NCBI GenBank assembly: GCA_009840115.1
Contig: VXOJ01000002.1
Span: 1 to 33,606, forward strand
Origin: Gemmatimonadales bacterium
Lineage (GTDB): Bacteria > Gemmatimonadota > Gemmatimonadetes > Palauibacterales > Palauibacteraceae
DNA length: 33,606 nt
Reading direction: 5' to 3'
The position numbers and the translations under genes are program-made. Positions 1-7,643 of this stretch are shown here, piece by piece; the first letter of the stretch is position 1, and each line of letters opens with the position of its first letter. The notes beneath the pieces were generated by a model, which did no database searches, was not told the DNA's origin, and worked only from the letters and a program-made list of their open reading frames with translations.

Positions 1-172
1 ATTTAACCCGCCTACAAAGGCACAGCCAAGTCCGACTTTATCCACGGACTGCTAGCACCGTGGCCAAATACCGAGCGGTAACTTGAGCCGGGACGGACTG
101 ACGAAACTGCTGACGTAGCTTCCACCACGCGTTCACTCCGATTACGGGGTACGTACGTCGGTTCGACTCCAT
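1..172 (-). CDS. DUF5343-like protein, N-terminal fragment with a frameshift, runs off the left edge
   Basis: From an ATG at 172 (minus) 44 codons are open, then TAA at 40-38. The start is set by an AAAGGTAG Shine-Dalgarno (plus 181-188) 8 nt upstream. The peptide contains tandem Trp, then Arg/Gln-rich residues, then SVPAQVTARYLATVLAVRG. The spacing WW..R..F..S.P..VT..YL...L resembles the start of the DUF5343 family (recognised from memory). A +1 shift just before the stop keeps a frame open to the window edge (DKVGLGCAFVGGLN), which fits the family's continuing helix better than a stop does. I therefore infer a real gene interrupted by a one-base insertion or a sequencing error at the contig end. 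Family function is unknown; members often occur in mobile or defence-type neighbourhoods. Its strong promoter lies at 240-268. Confidence 0.42.
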
Positions 173-211
173 AAGAACTGCTACCTTTCTGCTGAGCAAG
201 CCGAGCGATAT

Positions 212-226
212 CCCACATATTGTGGG
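212..226. promoter_or_regulatory. Operator 2: 15-bp perfect palindrome downstream of the -10 box
   Basis: CCCACA-TAT-TGTGGG shares the core CCACAT[AG]TTGTGG with operator 1 and has perfect 6-bp arms. It lies roughly +7 to +21 relative to the inferred transcription start of the minus-strand promoter. The stretch from 269 to the nuclease start at 476 holds no further gene that I can support. Confidence 0.58.
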
Positions 227-239
227 AGGGGGGGCTTGA

Positions 240-268
240 ATTATACCACATGTTGTGGTTGAGGTCAA
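240..268 (-). promoter_or_regulatory. Sigma70-type promoter, TTGACC-17 bp-TATAAT
   Basis: Read on the minus strand, TTGACC (plus 263-268) and TATAAT (plus 240-245) are separated by exactly 17 bp (246-262). This is the clearest consensus promoter in the window and lies in an AT-richer stretch. Transcription would start near 233 and lead into the ATG at 172, leaving a leader of about 60 nt. One palindromic operator fills the spacer and a second overlaps the early transcribed region. Confidence 0.7.
245..259. promoter_or_regulatory. Operator 1: 15-bp perfect palindrome in the promoter spacer
   Basis: ACCACA-TGT-TGTGGT has 6-bp perfect arms around a 3-nt centre. It occupies the spacer of the minus-strand promoter and touches its -10 box, a classic position for repression by blocking RNA polymerase. 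Its centre (252) is 33 bp from that of the related palindrome at 212-226, about three helical turns, so a dimer pair could bind one face of the DNA. The regulator is not identifiable from this window. Confidence 0.6.
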
Positions 269-475
269 AATTCCGTGATCGGAATGAGATGGTCAGGGAT
301 ACCTATGCCTGAGCCACCTCACCTCTTCCCACGGATGGTGGCTCCACCTCACGAAAGCGCCGTTCGACTTCCTCCGCCATCGCCTCCGCGCACGGTTGAG
401 GGCGTGATGATGGCACCGCGCATCATCGGTTCAAGGTTGGATCGAATGCGAGCGCGGAGCTATGATGTGGGAACC

Positions 476-1060
476 ATGCAACTTACCGAAGTCACTTGGC
501 GGGACGCGCAGCGGATGCCCAACGACGGCAGCCGCTACGAGGCGATCGGCGGGGTCCTGCACGTGACCGCCGCTCCCAGGTGGCGACACCAGGTGGTCAG
601 CGCGAGGCTCCTGAGGAAGCTGTGCGAGTTGTTGGAGGATCCCGGACACGGCGAGGTCGTGCCCGCCCCCGGCGTCGAGTTCCCCGCCACCGGCGAGGGC
701 GTGCAGCCGGACATCCTCTTCGTCTCCAACGAACGGCGCCACATCGTGGAGGAGGCGGGACTCGTGGGGGCGCCCGACCTCGTCGTGGAGGTCCTCTCTC
801 CCTCCACCGCCAAGCGCGACCGCGGCGTGAAGCGGCGGCTCTACGAGCGCCAGGGCGTGCGCGAGTACTGGATCGTGGACCTCGCCGAGCACCGGGTCGA
901 CGTGTACCGCTTCGGCTCGGGAACCAGGGAAGGAGCGGAAGTGAACCTCGAGCCCGAGCGCTACCGCCGCCTGCTCCCCGTCCACCTCGGCGACACACAG
1001 GTCGGCACGATCGACCTCTCAGCCATCTTCGCTCCCGGATTCGGCGAGCCCCCCAGCTGA
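476..1060 (+). CDS. Uma2 family (DUF820) PD-(D/E)xK nuclease-like protein
   Basis: The 194-residue product matches the Uma2/DUF820 fold, a PD-(D/E)xK restriction-endonuclease-like family that is very abundant in cyanobacteria and scattered elsewhere; its cellular substrate is not established. The family pattern is visible: an N-terminal substrate-domain start with PNDGSRYEAIGGVLHV, then QPDI with Asp79, then DLVVEVLSPSTAKRD with Glu105 and Lys113 as likely catalytic residues, then YERQGVREYWIVD. I chose ATG 476 because homologues begin close to this motif. The open frame extends upstream to 275, but the extra residues are proline/arginine-rich and look non-coding. It stands alone, divergent from the left-edge gene, with no obvious promoter. 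Confidence 0.8.
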   Translation: MQLTEVTWRDAQRMPNDGSRYEAIGGVLHVTAAPRWRHQVVSARLLRKLCELLEDPGHGEVVPAPGVEFPATGEGVQPDILFVSNERRHIVEEAGLVGAPDLVVEVLSPSTAKRDRGVKRRLYERQGVREYWIVDLAEHRVDVYRFGSGTREGAEVNLEPERYRRLLPVHLGDTQVGTIDLSAIFAPGFGEPPS

Positions 1061-1175
1061 CGAGGCGGATCGCCTGAGGCCCGAATCACGGCAGGAAATC
1101 GTCTACAGTCCGATCTGGGACGGCGGATCACACCTAGACGACACCCCGGCTTTACTTCAGGGACAGCAGGTTACC

Positions 1176-3548
1176 ATGGTTGACGGCGTGAACCAGATGA
1201 TCCGTTCCGTTTGTTCCGCTCCGCCGGTGTGGACGCGAGGACTGATCGCGGCCCTGCTGGTGGGGTGCGGAGGAAGCGCGGACACGATGCAACCTGATGC
1301 CGCGCCCCCGCGACCGGCCTCCATCGAGGTCAGTCCGGCGACGGTCGCCTTGTCGGCCTTGGGCGATACGGTGCGTCTCCACGCCGAGGTGCGCGACCAG
1401 GACGGCCGGCGGATGGAGAGCATAGCGGTCTCGTGGACGAGCAATGACCTGACGGTCGCAACCGTGAACGAGACCGGGCTGGTGGCAGCGGAGGGCAACG
1501 GCGCGGCCACCGTAACGGCCACGACGGGATCCGCCTCCGGTAGCGTGACAGTGTCAGTGGTGCAGGTAGCGGACACGGTGATGGTCACGCCGCCTACGAC
1601 GACGCTGGTGGCGGGCGGCAGCGTCCGGCTCCTGGCCGAGGCGCGCGACGCGAACGGCCAAGTCGTGGCAGGCGCAGAGTTCATGTGGTCGTCGAACGAC
1701 ACAGCAGTCGCAATCGTCGACGATTCCGGGCTTGTTCTGGGCCTCGCCGAAGGCACAACCACGGTTAGGGCCTTCTCGGGACGTGCCTTTGGATCAGCGG
1801 AGGTCAGCGTCGCAACGAACCCTGACCGGGCCGCGCTCGTGGCGCTCTACGAAGCGACGGGAGGAGATAGCTGGGCGCGGCGTGGCAATTGGTTGAGCGC
1901 CGCCCCTTTGGCCGCGTGGGAGGGCGTGAGGGTGGATGGCACTGGGCGCGTGCGCCTCTTGGCGCTGCCAGAGAACCACCTTCGCGGTCCGCTCCCGGCT
2001 GAACTTGGGAACCTCATTACCCTCGAGGTTCTGATCCTAAACCACAACGAGTTGACCGGCCCGATCCCGCCGGAGCTGGAGAACCTCACCAGGCTCGACA
2101 GCCTGGGGCTGTGGGGGAGCGCGCTAACGGGTCAAATCCCGCCGGGACTGGGAGGCCTCAAAGAGCTCCGGCATCTGTCGCTGGGGTTCAACGAGTTGAC
2201 GGGCGGGATTCCCCCCGAACTGGGGAACCTAGGGAATCTTGAGATTCTGCACCTGTCCGCGAACAAGCTGACGGGCGCGATCCCGAGAGAGCTAGGAAAC
2301 CTCGTCAACCTCCGGAAATTGAACCTGCAAGGCAACGGCCTGACGGGCGCGATCCCGCCGGAACTCGGGAACCTCCGCGCCCTCGAGGAGATGTGGTTGA
2401 GCTTCAACGGGCTGACGGGCGCGATTCCGTCACAGTTGGGGAACTTGGCTAACCTCAAGATATTGAACCCGCAGTTCAACGAGTTGACGGGGCCGATTCC
2501 CGCGGATCTAGGGAACCTCGCTAGCCTCGAGGAACTGAATCTGCTCGCGAACGCGCTGGACGGTCCAATCCCGCCGGAGCTCGGAAACCTCCGGCGCCTC
2601 CGGCGGCTAAACTTGCAAATCAACCAGTTGACGGGACCCATTCCTCAGGAGTTGGGGCACGTCGACAGCCTTGAGAGATTGACCCTTGGAGGGAACGCGC
2701 TCCACGGCCGGATACCGCCGGGGCTGGGGAACCTCTCCCGCCTGGAATGGCTGGACCTGCACACGAACGCGCTGACCGGCCCCGTTCCTCCAGAGCTGGG
2801 GAACTTGGCGGGCCTCAAGGGCCTAGGCCTAGGCTGGAACTCGCTAACGGGCCCGATTCCGCCGGAGTTGGCAAACCTCTCCCGTCTCGAATGGTTGAAT
2901 CTCGAACGAAGCGGTTTATCGGGCACGGTCCCCTCATGGCTGGGGGACCTCTCGGACCTTGAACTACTGAATCTCGGAACGAACCCGTTGATGGGTTCGG
3001 TTCCTCCTGAGCTGGGCAGCCTCGCCCGTCTCGAGAGGCTGTATCTTTTTGAAAGCGTGCTTGCAGGACCGCTTCCGGCCGCGTTTCTCGAGTTACCCCG
3101 CATCCTGACGTTCTGGTGGCATGACAACACGGGCGAGCCGCCCCTGTGCGTTCCTGAGGCTGCGGCATGGACCAACTGGCTCGCTGGTTTCGAATGGCGC
3201 GGGGCGCGGTGTAGCTCCAGCGGGCGAGGGACTGGCAGCGACGATTCCGTCGGTTACCCGGTACGCCCATCAAGTCTGCGGTTGCAAGTGTGCAGTTCTG
3301 CGCCCGCGCAAGGGGATCTCTTCCAAGCGGTTTCGTGCAGTCCCAAGGGGCCAATCACGATGGCGGCCTGCCTGGACGATGGCTCCGTTCTCCGTGCCGA
3401 CATCAGGATCGAAAGGGGCACTTTGTCGGCGAGTGCCGTACATCGCGAAGAGGGAGGTCGCACTGCGGGATGGGACTGGCTTATGGTCGAGCAGGACAAG
3501 CTCAGGCAAATGAACGCTCAGAGCTGCCCGAAGAACCGGGATGAGTGA
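1176..3548 (+). CDS. Leucine-rich-repeat lipoprotein with two bacterial Ig-like (BIG2) domains
   Basis: A 790-residue probable surface lipoprotein. The N-terminus has a hydrophobic stretch ending in a lipobox-like LLVGC (Cys31). Two BIG2-type Ig-like domains follow (about residues 48-130 and 131-213), each ending in the typical 'ATVN..GLV' or 'VAIVDDSGLV' strands. Next comes a 'LVALYEATGGDSW..NWLS' cap (about 216-262). Residues ~269-652 hold about sixteen 24-residue leucine-rich repeats of the plant-like type LTGxIPxELGNLxxLxxLxLxxN; the last is degenerate. A Cys-containing C-terminal cap and an unassigned tail follow. The likely role is protein or carbohydrate binding at the cell surface. 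ATG 1176 follows a modest CAGCAGG sequence; ATG 1197 is an alternative start. Repeats are diverged at the DNA level, so this is not a recent expansion. Confidence 0.88.
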   Translation: MVDGVNQMIRSVCSAPPVWTRGLIAALLVGCGGSADTMQPDAAPPRPASIEVSPATVALSALGDTVRLHAEVRDQDGRRMESIAVSWTSNDLTVATVNETGLVAAEGNGAATVTATTGSASGSVTVSVVQVADTVMVTPPTTTLVAGGSVRLLAEARDANGQVVAGAEFMWSSNDTAVAIVDDSGLVLGLAEGTTTVRAFSGRAFGSAEVSVATNPDRAALVALYEATGGDSWARRGNWLSAAPLAAWEGVRVDGTGRVRLLALPENHLRGPLPAELGNLITLEVLILNHNELTGPIPPELENLTRLDSLGLWGSALTGQIPPGLGGLKELRHLSLGFNELTGGIPPELGNLGNLEILHLSANKLTGAIPRELGNLVNLRKLNLQGNGLTGAIPPELGNLRALEEMWLSFNGLTGAIPSQLGNLANLKILNPQFNELTGPIPADLGNLASLEELNLLANALDGPIPPELGNLRRLRRLNLQINQLTGPIPQELGHVDSLERLTLGGNALHGRIPPGLGNLSRLEWLDLHTNALTGPVPPELGNLAGLKGLGLGWNSLTGPIPPELANLSRLEWLNLERSGLSGTVPSWLGDLSDLELLNLGTNPLMGSVPPELGSLARLERLYLFESVLAGPLPAAFLELPRILTFWWHDNTGEPPLCVPEAAAWTNWLAGFEWRGARCSSSGRGTGSDDSVGYPVRPSSLRLQVCSSAPAQGDLFQAVSCSPKGPITMAACLDDGSVLRADIRIERGTLSASAVHREEGGRTAGWDWLMVEQDKLRQMNAQSCPKNRDE

Positions 3549-3577
3549 AGCGCGTGGCTTCGCGTACTTTGATCTGT

Positions 3578-3597
3578 CCCCGTCCGGACGGAAGGGG
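3578..3597 (+). terminator. Short GC-rich hairpin after the LRR gene, possible terminator
   Basis: CCCC-G-TCCG / CGGA-A-GGGG forms an 8-bp stem with one G-A mismatch and a 2-nt loop. It starts 29 nt after the LRR stop codon. No T-tract follows, so it is a weak terminator candidate. Confidence 0.25.
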
Positions 3598-3619
3598 ATG
3601 CAGATCGGAGGAGACGTGG

Positions 3620-3721
3620 ATGAGACGATCAGCCTATGGGCGCACTACGGACGCGCACACCAACCACGGCCTCTGTACCGGTAACGGTCATGATCCAGCC
3701 GATGCAGCGCGGGGGGTGTAG
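3620..3721 (+). CDS. Possible 33-residue small protein
   Basis: ATG 3620 is preceded by GGAGGAG (3607-3613) at a 6-nt spacing, one of the strongest Shine-Dalgarno matches in the window. The frame closes at TAG 3719-3721. The peptide (MRRSAYGRTTDAHTNHGLCT...) has one Cys, several His, and no hydrophobic segment or recognisable family. The 271-bp gap between the LRR gene and the next ORF holds nothing else except the hairpin at 3578-3597. It may be a real small ORF, a leader peptide or the decayed start of a lost gene. Confidence 0.25.
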   Translation: MRRSAYGRTTDAHTNHGLCTGNGHDPADAARGV

Positions 3722-3819
3722 GACTTCGCCGCCGCCCTCGGGCCTTCAGGTGGCCCAGCGGGCTTCCCGAGTCCCTTCCCTCAAGGGATCCCGTTTCCGC
3801 CAGTCAAGAGGAGTGTCCC

Positions 3820-4155
3820 TTGGGGAAGCACATCGCAGCGATGCTGAACGAGACGTGGGGTGTCGGGCTCGATGATACGGTGCCGGGCCGGATGTACTAC
3901 GACCGGCACGGCCACTGGTACAATCCGCTGACGCTGTTCCCCGGCGCCCTGTTCTCCCCGCGCGGCTACATCCTGTTCAAGACGCGGGAAGAATACGAGA
4001 GCTGTCTGTGGTTGAGGCGCACGTCGAAAGTCCACGTCCGCTACCCGCAGCAGGGCGGCCGCGCAGACATTTCGCAAATCCCCGGGTACAGGTCCGTCCC
4101 GACCGAACGGATCCCCGATTGTCTTCGCCGGCTGGACACGACGGCGGACGGTTGA
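3820..4155 (+). CDS. Small hypothetical protein, possible remnant of a larger nuclease-type protein
   Basis: I do not recognise this 111-residue product securely. TTG 3820 is chosen because AAGAGGAG (3806-3813) lies 6 nt upstream; ATG 3841 is an internal alternative. The middle holds YYDRHGHWYNPLTLFPGAL followed by FSPRGYILFKTREEY and later ISQIPGYRSVP. That layout of an 'LFPGALFSPRGY' segment, a charged helix and a terminal 'PGY' resembles the C-terminal tails of some HNH-type proteins, recalled rather than verified. No catalytic motif, signal peptide or membrane segment is visible. It converges on the rhodanese gene with a 24-bp gap. Confidence 0.5.
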   Translation: MGKHIAAMLNETWGVGLDDTVPGRMYYDRHGHWYNPLTLFPGALFSPRGYILFKTREEYESCLWLRRTSKVHVRYPQQGGRADISQIPGYRSVPTERIPDCLRRLDTTADG

Positions 4156-4179
4156 GCCGGATGTACTTCGCCGCCGATG

Positions 4180-4737
4180 CTACCAGATGGTTTCGTAGCG
4201 GGCAGGGGCGAGGTTCCAGGTTTCGCCGTAGACGTGCAGGCGGTTCGTCGGCCCGTCCGGGCCCACGAGCGGGGCGCCGGCGTGGGTCCACGAGAGGAGG
4301 CTGCCGCGCAGGTTGAGGACGCGGCGGCCCTGCTCGTTCTGGCGCTTCGCGTACTCGGAACTCCGGTGGCCGATCGTGCAGTACGCCACGACGGTCCGGT
4401 CCGCGTAGCGATCCGGGTTCTCCTCGAACTCGTCGGCGGTGATGGAGCCGGGAATCCAGGAGACCTCGCGCTCGCGGGGCGCGCGGGCGTCGACGAGCAC
4501 GACGCTGCCGGTCTCAAGCAGCCGCCCCACCTCTTCGACGGTGACGGCCTCCACCTCGGGAAAGCGCCGCTCGACTTCTTCCACCATCTCCTCTACGCGC
4601 GCGAGCTTCTCGGCGTCCGACAGCGCGGCCTGACCGGTACAACCGGTGGCGGCGACGAGTACGAGGGCCGGCACCAGAGCCAGAAGGGTCGGCGCCAGCA
4701 TCGGAACTGCCTTGTGTCGTTCCATCGTCTTTCTCAC
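4180..4737 (-). CDS. Rhodanese-domain lipoprotein
   Basis: A 185-residue periplasmic or outer-membrane lipoprotein with one rhodanese (sulfurtransferase-like) domain. The signal peptide ends in the lipobox AATGC (Cys33). A charged helix follows (about 40-60), then the rhodanese fold: VVLVDARAPREREVSWIPGSI, then the active-site loop CTIGHRS with Cys120 as the persulfide-carrying nucleophile and Arg125 in the loop. Start is GTG 4737 or ATG 4725 (MERHK...); both leave a usable signal peptide. It is the last gene of a minus-strand operon, 31 bp after the aminotransferase. Thiosulfate or another sulfur donor is the family expectation; the true substrate cannot be read from sequence. Confidence 0.82.
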   Translation of the reverse strand: MRKTMERHKAVPMLAPTLLALVPALVLVAATGCTGQAALSDAEKLARVEEMVEEVERRFPEVEAVTVEEVGRLLETGSVVLVDARAPREREVSWIPGSITADEFEENPDRYADRTVVAYCTIGHRSSEYAKRQNEQGRRVLNLRGSLLSWTHAGAPLVGPDGPTNRLHVYGETWNLAPARYETIW

Positions 4738-4768
4738 GGACAGATCGTCGTTCTCCGGGACGGGGCGC

Positions 4769-6028
4769 TCAGGCGGCGCGGGCCGTCGCGATGCCCTCGG
4801 CCAGCGCGTCGACGAGGCGGGGAATCGAGTGCGCCGGCGTGGCGCACAGCGCGATCCGCACCGCGCCCTTCATCGGGACCACGTACACCCCCGCCTCGCG
4901 CATGGTTGCGGCCGTCACCTCCGCGTCGGGCGTGAACACCGCGACGAAAAAGCCGCCCTCGTAGCGCGGGTAGGACAGCCCCGCGCCCCCCGCCAGTCCG
5001 TTGAACACCTCGACGCGCTCGTTGAGGAGACGGATCATCCCCGCGCGCTCCTCGTCCGTGCGCCGGCGCAGCTCCGGATCGGTGAGGAGTTCGGTGGCGC
5101 CGAGCAGTCCGAGGTGGTTGCAGTTCGACCACGTGGCCCGGCACGAGAACCCGAGCGCGTTCGAGATCCGCTGCCGCTCCTCCGCCTCCCGGTGGAGCGC
5201 CACGAGCGCCCCGACCCGCGCGCCGTAGAGGGCGAACGACTTCGACACGGTCCAGCCGACGAGCACCGTTGCGGACTCCATCATCCGCGGGAGGTGGGCG
5301 ACCCAGCCGTTCGACCCCTCGTCGCCGAACTTCGCGTACGCGTGGTCGAGGAGGAACGCGACGGGACCCCGCCGGCCGACTTCCCGCACGATCTCCGCCA
5401 CGGCCTCCCACTCCGATTCGTCGAGCGAATAGCCCGTGGGGTTGTTGCAGGGGAAGTTGAAGAGGACGAGCGACCGCCCCTGCCGCTCGATCTGGCCTTC
5501 GAGCCCCGCCCGGAACGCATCGACGTCGAGGCGGATGCCGGCGTCGAACATGTTGAAGGTCTCGACCGCGCGGCCGGAATGGGTGGAGATCGTGTGGTAC
5601 GGGCCCCAGTAGTAGCTGGGCGTGAGCGCCGCCTGCCCGGGCTCGAGGAAGTTCAGGATCGCGTGGTGGATCGCTCCGGTGCTTCCCGGCGTGGCGACGG
5701 CGACCGCCTGCTCGGCCAGGCTGCCCTCCCCGCACAGGTCCGCGATCACCGCGGCCAGGTACGGCGGGTCTCCGGAGATCGGCGCATAGCCGGCGGCGCG
5801 CGCGTGCGGCACCCGCCCCAGCGCCTCGGCCGCCGCGGGCATCACCGCGAGCGTCCCGTCATCGTTCATCAGCGCCCCGAGCGTCGAGTTCAGGATCGAC
5901 TCGCCGGCCGCCGCCCGCCGCACGGCCTCCCCGTGCAGGGCGAAGATCGGGTCGTTGCCTTCGCGCGTCGCCGCCTCGGGTATGAGGCTGCCGGAAGAAC
6001 CGGAAAGGGTCGTCATCGCCGTCGTCAT
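4769..6028 (-). CDS. PLP-dependent class I/II aminotransferase (aspartate/aromatic aminotransferase fold)
   Basis: A 419-residue fold-type I aminotransferase that transfers an amino group from an amino acid to a 2-oxo acid in the cytoplasm. Visible motifs: small-residue phosphate loop (PGSTGAIHH, 114-122), the stacking aromatic pair near SYYWGPY (138-144), NNPTG (195-199), the Asp contacting the PLP ring nitrogen in LLDHAYAKFG (Asp228), and the Schiff-base Lys263 in VSKSFALYGARVG. Substrate specificity is not deducible; the aromatic-rich pocket hints at aromatic or branched substrates. ATG 6028 lies directly after GGAGGA; ATG 6016, 12 nt away, is equally possible. It starts 7 nt after the serine-hydrolase stop, so the two are co-transcribed. 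Confidence 0.87.
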   Translation of the reverse strand: MTTAMTTLSGSSGSLIPEAATREGNDPIFALHGEAVRRAAAGESILNSTLGALMNDDGTLAVMPAAAEALGRVPHARAAGYAPISGDPPYLAAVIADLCGEGSLAEQAVAVATPGSTGAIHHAILNFLEPGQAALTPSYYWGPYHTISTHSGRAVETFNMFDAGIRLDVDAFRAGLEGQIERQGRSLVLFNFPCNNPTGYSLDESEWEAVAEIVREVGRRGPVAFLLDHAYAKFGDEGSNGWVAHLPRMMESATVLVGWTVSKSFALYGARVGALVALHREAEERQRISNALGFSCRATWSNCNHLGLLGATELLTDPELRRRTDEERAGMIRLLNERVEVFNGLAGGAGLSYPRYEGGFFVAVFTPDAEVTAATMREAGVYVVPMKGAVRIALCATPAHSIPRLVDALAEGIATARAA

Positions 6029-6035
6029 TCCTCCG

Positions 6036-7511
6036 CTACCGGACCTTGTTGGAGAAGTTTCCGTGCACGCTGTACCGGGCGATGGCGCCGTCCTCCCGGT
6101 GGAAGATGTACGCCTCTCCCGGCTCGCCGTCGTCCCGCATGCGCCGGAACGTATCACCGCCCTCGTGCCGCAGCTTCGTCATCGCCTCGAGCGGATCGTT
6201 CGAGGGGAGGCCGAGGGCCGCGAGCCCATCGTCCCACCGCAGGATGACCGTCTCTCCCCACGTGGACTGGTACAGCCCCTCGTATTCCGCCAGGGAGGCC
6301 GGGCGCGCGGTTCCGCCGCCCGGATCGCTCTGGATCTCCTCGAGGGCCGAGCCGAGCGTCGCCATCATCTTCGTCCACACGTCGGTGGGATTCGCCTGCG
6401 CGTTCATCATCACCACGCCCGCCAGCTTCTTCGCCGGAAGGAGCTGGAAGGTCGAGCGGAAGCCCGGGCAGCTCCCGCCGTGACCCACCGCGCGCTCCCC
6501 GTCGCGGCGCGAGACCGCGAACCCGAGCCCCCACATCGTGTCGAAGTCCGGGTCGACCCAGTGCACGCGGTGCATCTCCCTGAGCGTGTTGACGTCGAGG
6601 ATCTCCGTGCCGCCGTTCTCCAGCAGGCGGAACTGCCACGAGGCGAGGCGCGCCAGGTCCTCCACGGTGGAGGCGAACCCCGCAGCGGACGCCATCCCCA
6701 GCGCCTGGAAGAAGGGGGCCTCGGCCCGCTGGCCGTCCCGCTCGAGCCGGGAGTATCCGGTGGCGTAGCGGCCGCCCTGATGTTCGACCGGAATGTCGGT
6801 GTACGTGTCCGACATCCCCAGCGGCTCCAGGATCCGGCTCCGGATGTAGTCGTCGTACCCCATCCCCGAAGCCTGCTCGATCAGCTGTCCCGCCAGCGCC
6901 ATGCCCAAGTTCGAGTACTGGAAGTAGCGGCGGCCGGGATAGAGCGTTTCCTGTCCGGAGAGCCCCTCGTTGATCTCGTCCCGCGTCGGGAAGGGATGAT
7001 CCGGGCCCGTCCAGTAGGGATGGGCCGATTCGCGCGGGAGTCCCGAGGAGTGGGTGAGGATCCCCTCCACGCTCACGTTCGGACCGTCCGGGTACACCTG
7101 CTCGAGGTCGTACCACGGAAGGTGCGCCGAGACGGGATCGTCGAGGTCCAGCTTGCCCTCGTCCCGCTGCTGCAGCACGCCGATGGAGGTGAAGAGCTTC
7201 GAGATCGAACACACCGAATACATGGTCGACGGGGTGGCCGGGACCCCTGTCTCGCGGTGCGCGTACCCGTAGCCGCGCGCCCAGACGAGATCCTGGTCGT
7301 GCACGAGCGCCGCCGACACGCCGGGGATCTTCTCGTACGCCATCTTCGCGTCGAGCCACGCCTCGAACAGCGCCACCGCCTGCTCGAAGCGGGGGTCGTT
7401 CACGGGATCGCCCTTCCCCTGCGCGCACCCGGACACCGGGGTCGCGAGAACGACGGCGACGACGAAGGCGATGGCACGACGCCATGGACGGCCTCGGGGC
7501 TGACGGATCAT
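6036..7511 (-). CDS. Serine hydrolase of the beta-lactamase / class C penicillin-binding family, lipoprotein
   Basis: A 491-residue exported enzyme. ATG 7511 is set by GGAGG 6 nt upstream; an Arg-rich n-region and hydrophobic core end in the lipobox TPVSGC (Cys29). The catalytic triad of the serine beta-lactamase fold is complete: SISK (Ser102 nucleophile, Lys105), YSN (Tyr199-Asn201) and HGG at 344-346 in place of KTG. That combination is typical of esterases and D-aminopeptidases of this fold rather than of true resistance enzymes. A C-terminal beta domain (about 400-491) follows, as in DUF3471-bearing members. It is first in an operon with the aminotransferase and rhodanese lipoprotein. 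The 132-bp region to the divergent redoxin must hold both promoters, but I see no clear consensus boxes. I infer peptide or ester hydrolysis at the cell surface. Confidence 0.87.
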   Translation of the reverse strand: MIRQPRGRPWRRAIAFVVAVVLATPVSGCAQGKGDPVNDPRFEQAVALFEAWLDAKMAYEKIPGVSAALVHDQDLVWARGYGYAHRETGVPATPSTMYSVCSISKLFTSIGVLQQRDEGKLDLDDPVSAHLPWYDLEQVYPDGPNVSVEGILTHSSGLPRESAHPYWTGPDHPFPTRDEINEGLSGQETLYPGRRYFQYSNLGMALAGQLIEQASGMGYDDYIRSRILEPLGMSDTYTDIPVEHQGGRYATGYSRLERDGQRAEAPFFQALGMASAAGFASTVEDLARLASWQFRLLENGGTEILDVNTLREMHRVHWVDPDFDTMWGLGFAVSRRDGERAVGHGGSCPGFRSTFQLLPAKKLAGVVMMNAQANPTDVWTKMMATLGSALEEIQSDPGGGTARPASLAEYEGLYQSTWGETVILRWDDGLAALGLPSNDPLEAMTKLRHEGGDTFRRMRDDGEPGEAYIFHREDGAIARYSVHGNFSNKVR

Positions 7512-7643
7512 GAGGCGCCTCCTTGAGCGCAGGGTCGGAATCGGACTTGAACGGCTGCTCAACTCTGGCGCGAACGCGGAAGGCGCGCCACCCTTCGGCA
7601 TGGCTCTTCCACCTGTCTTCCACCCGCACGAAAGGACCGAGAC

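Noticed and set aside
150..175. tRNA T-arm-like GGTTCGACTCC
   Set aside because: The flanking stem does not pair and no acceptor or anticodon arms can be found.
212..259. NrdR boxes
   Set aside because: NrdR sites also come in pairs about three turns apart, but they are 16-bp even palindromes with a different core, and no ribonucleotide reductase gene is nearby.
4646..6247. Long plus-strand open frames over the aminotransferase and serine hydrolase
   Set aside because: They are antisense to genes with complete catalytic motifs and show no motifs themselves.
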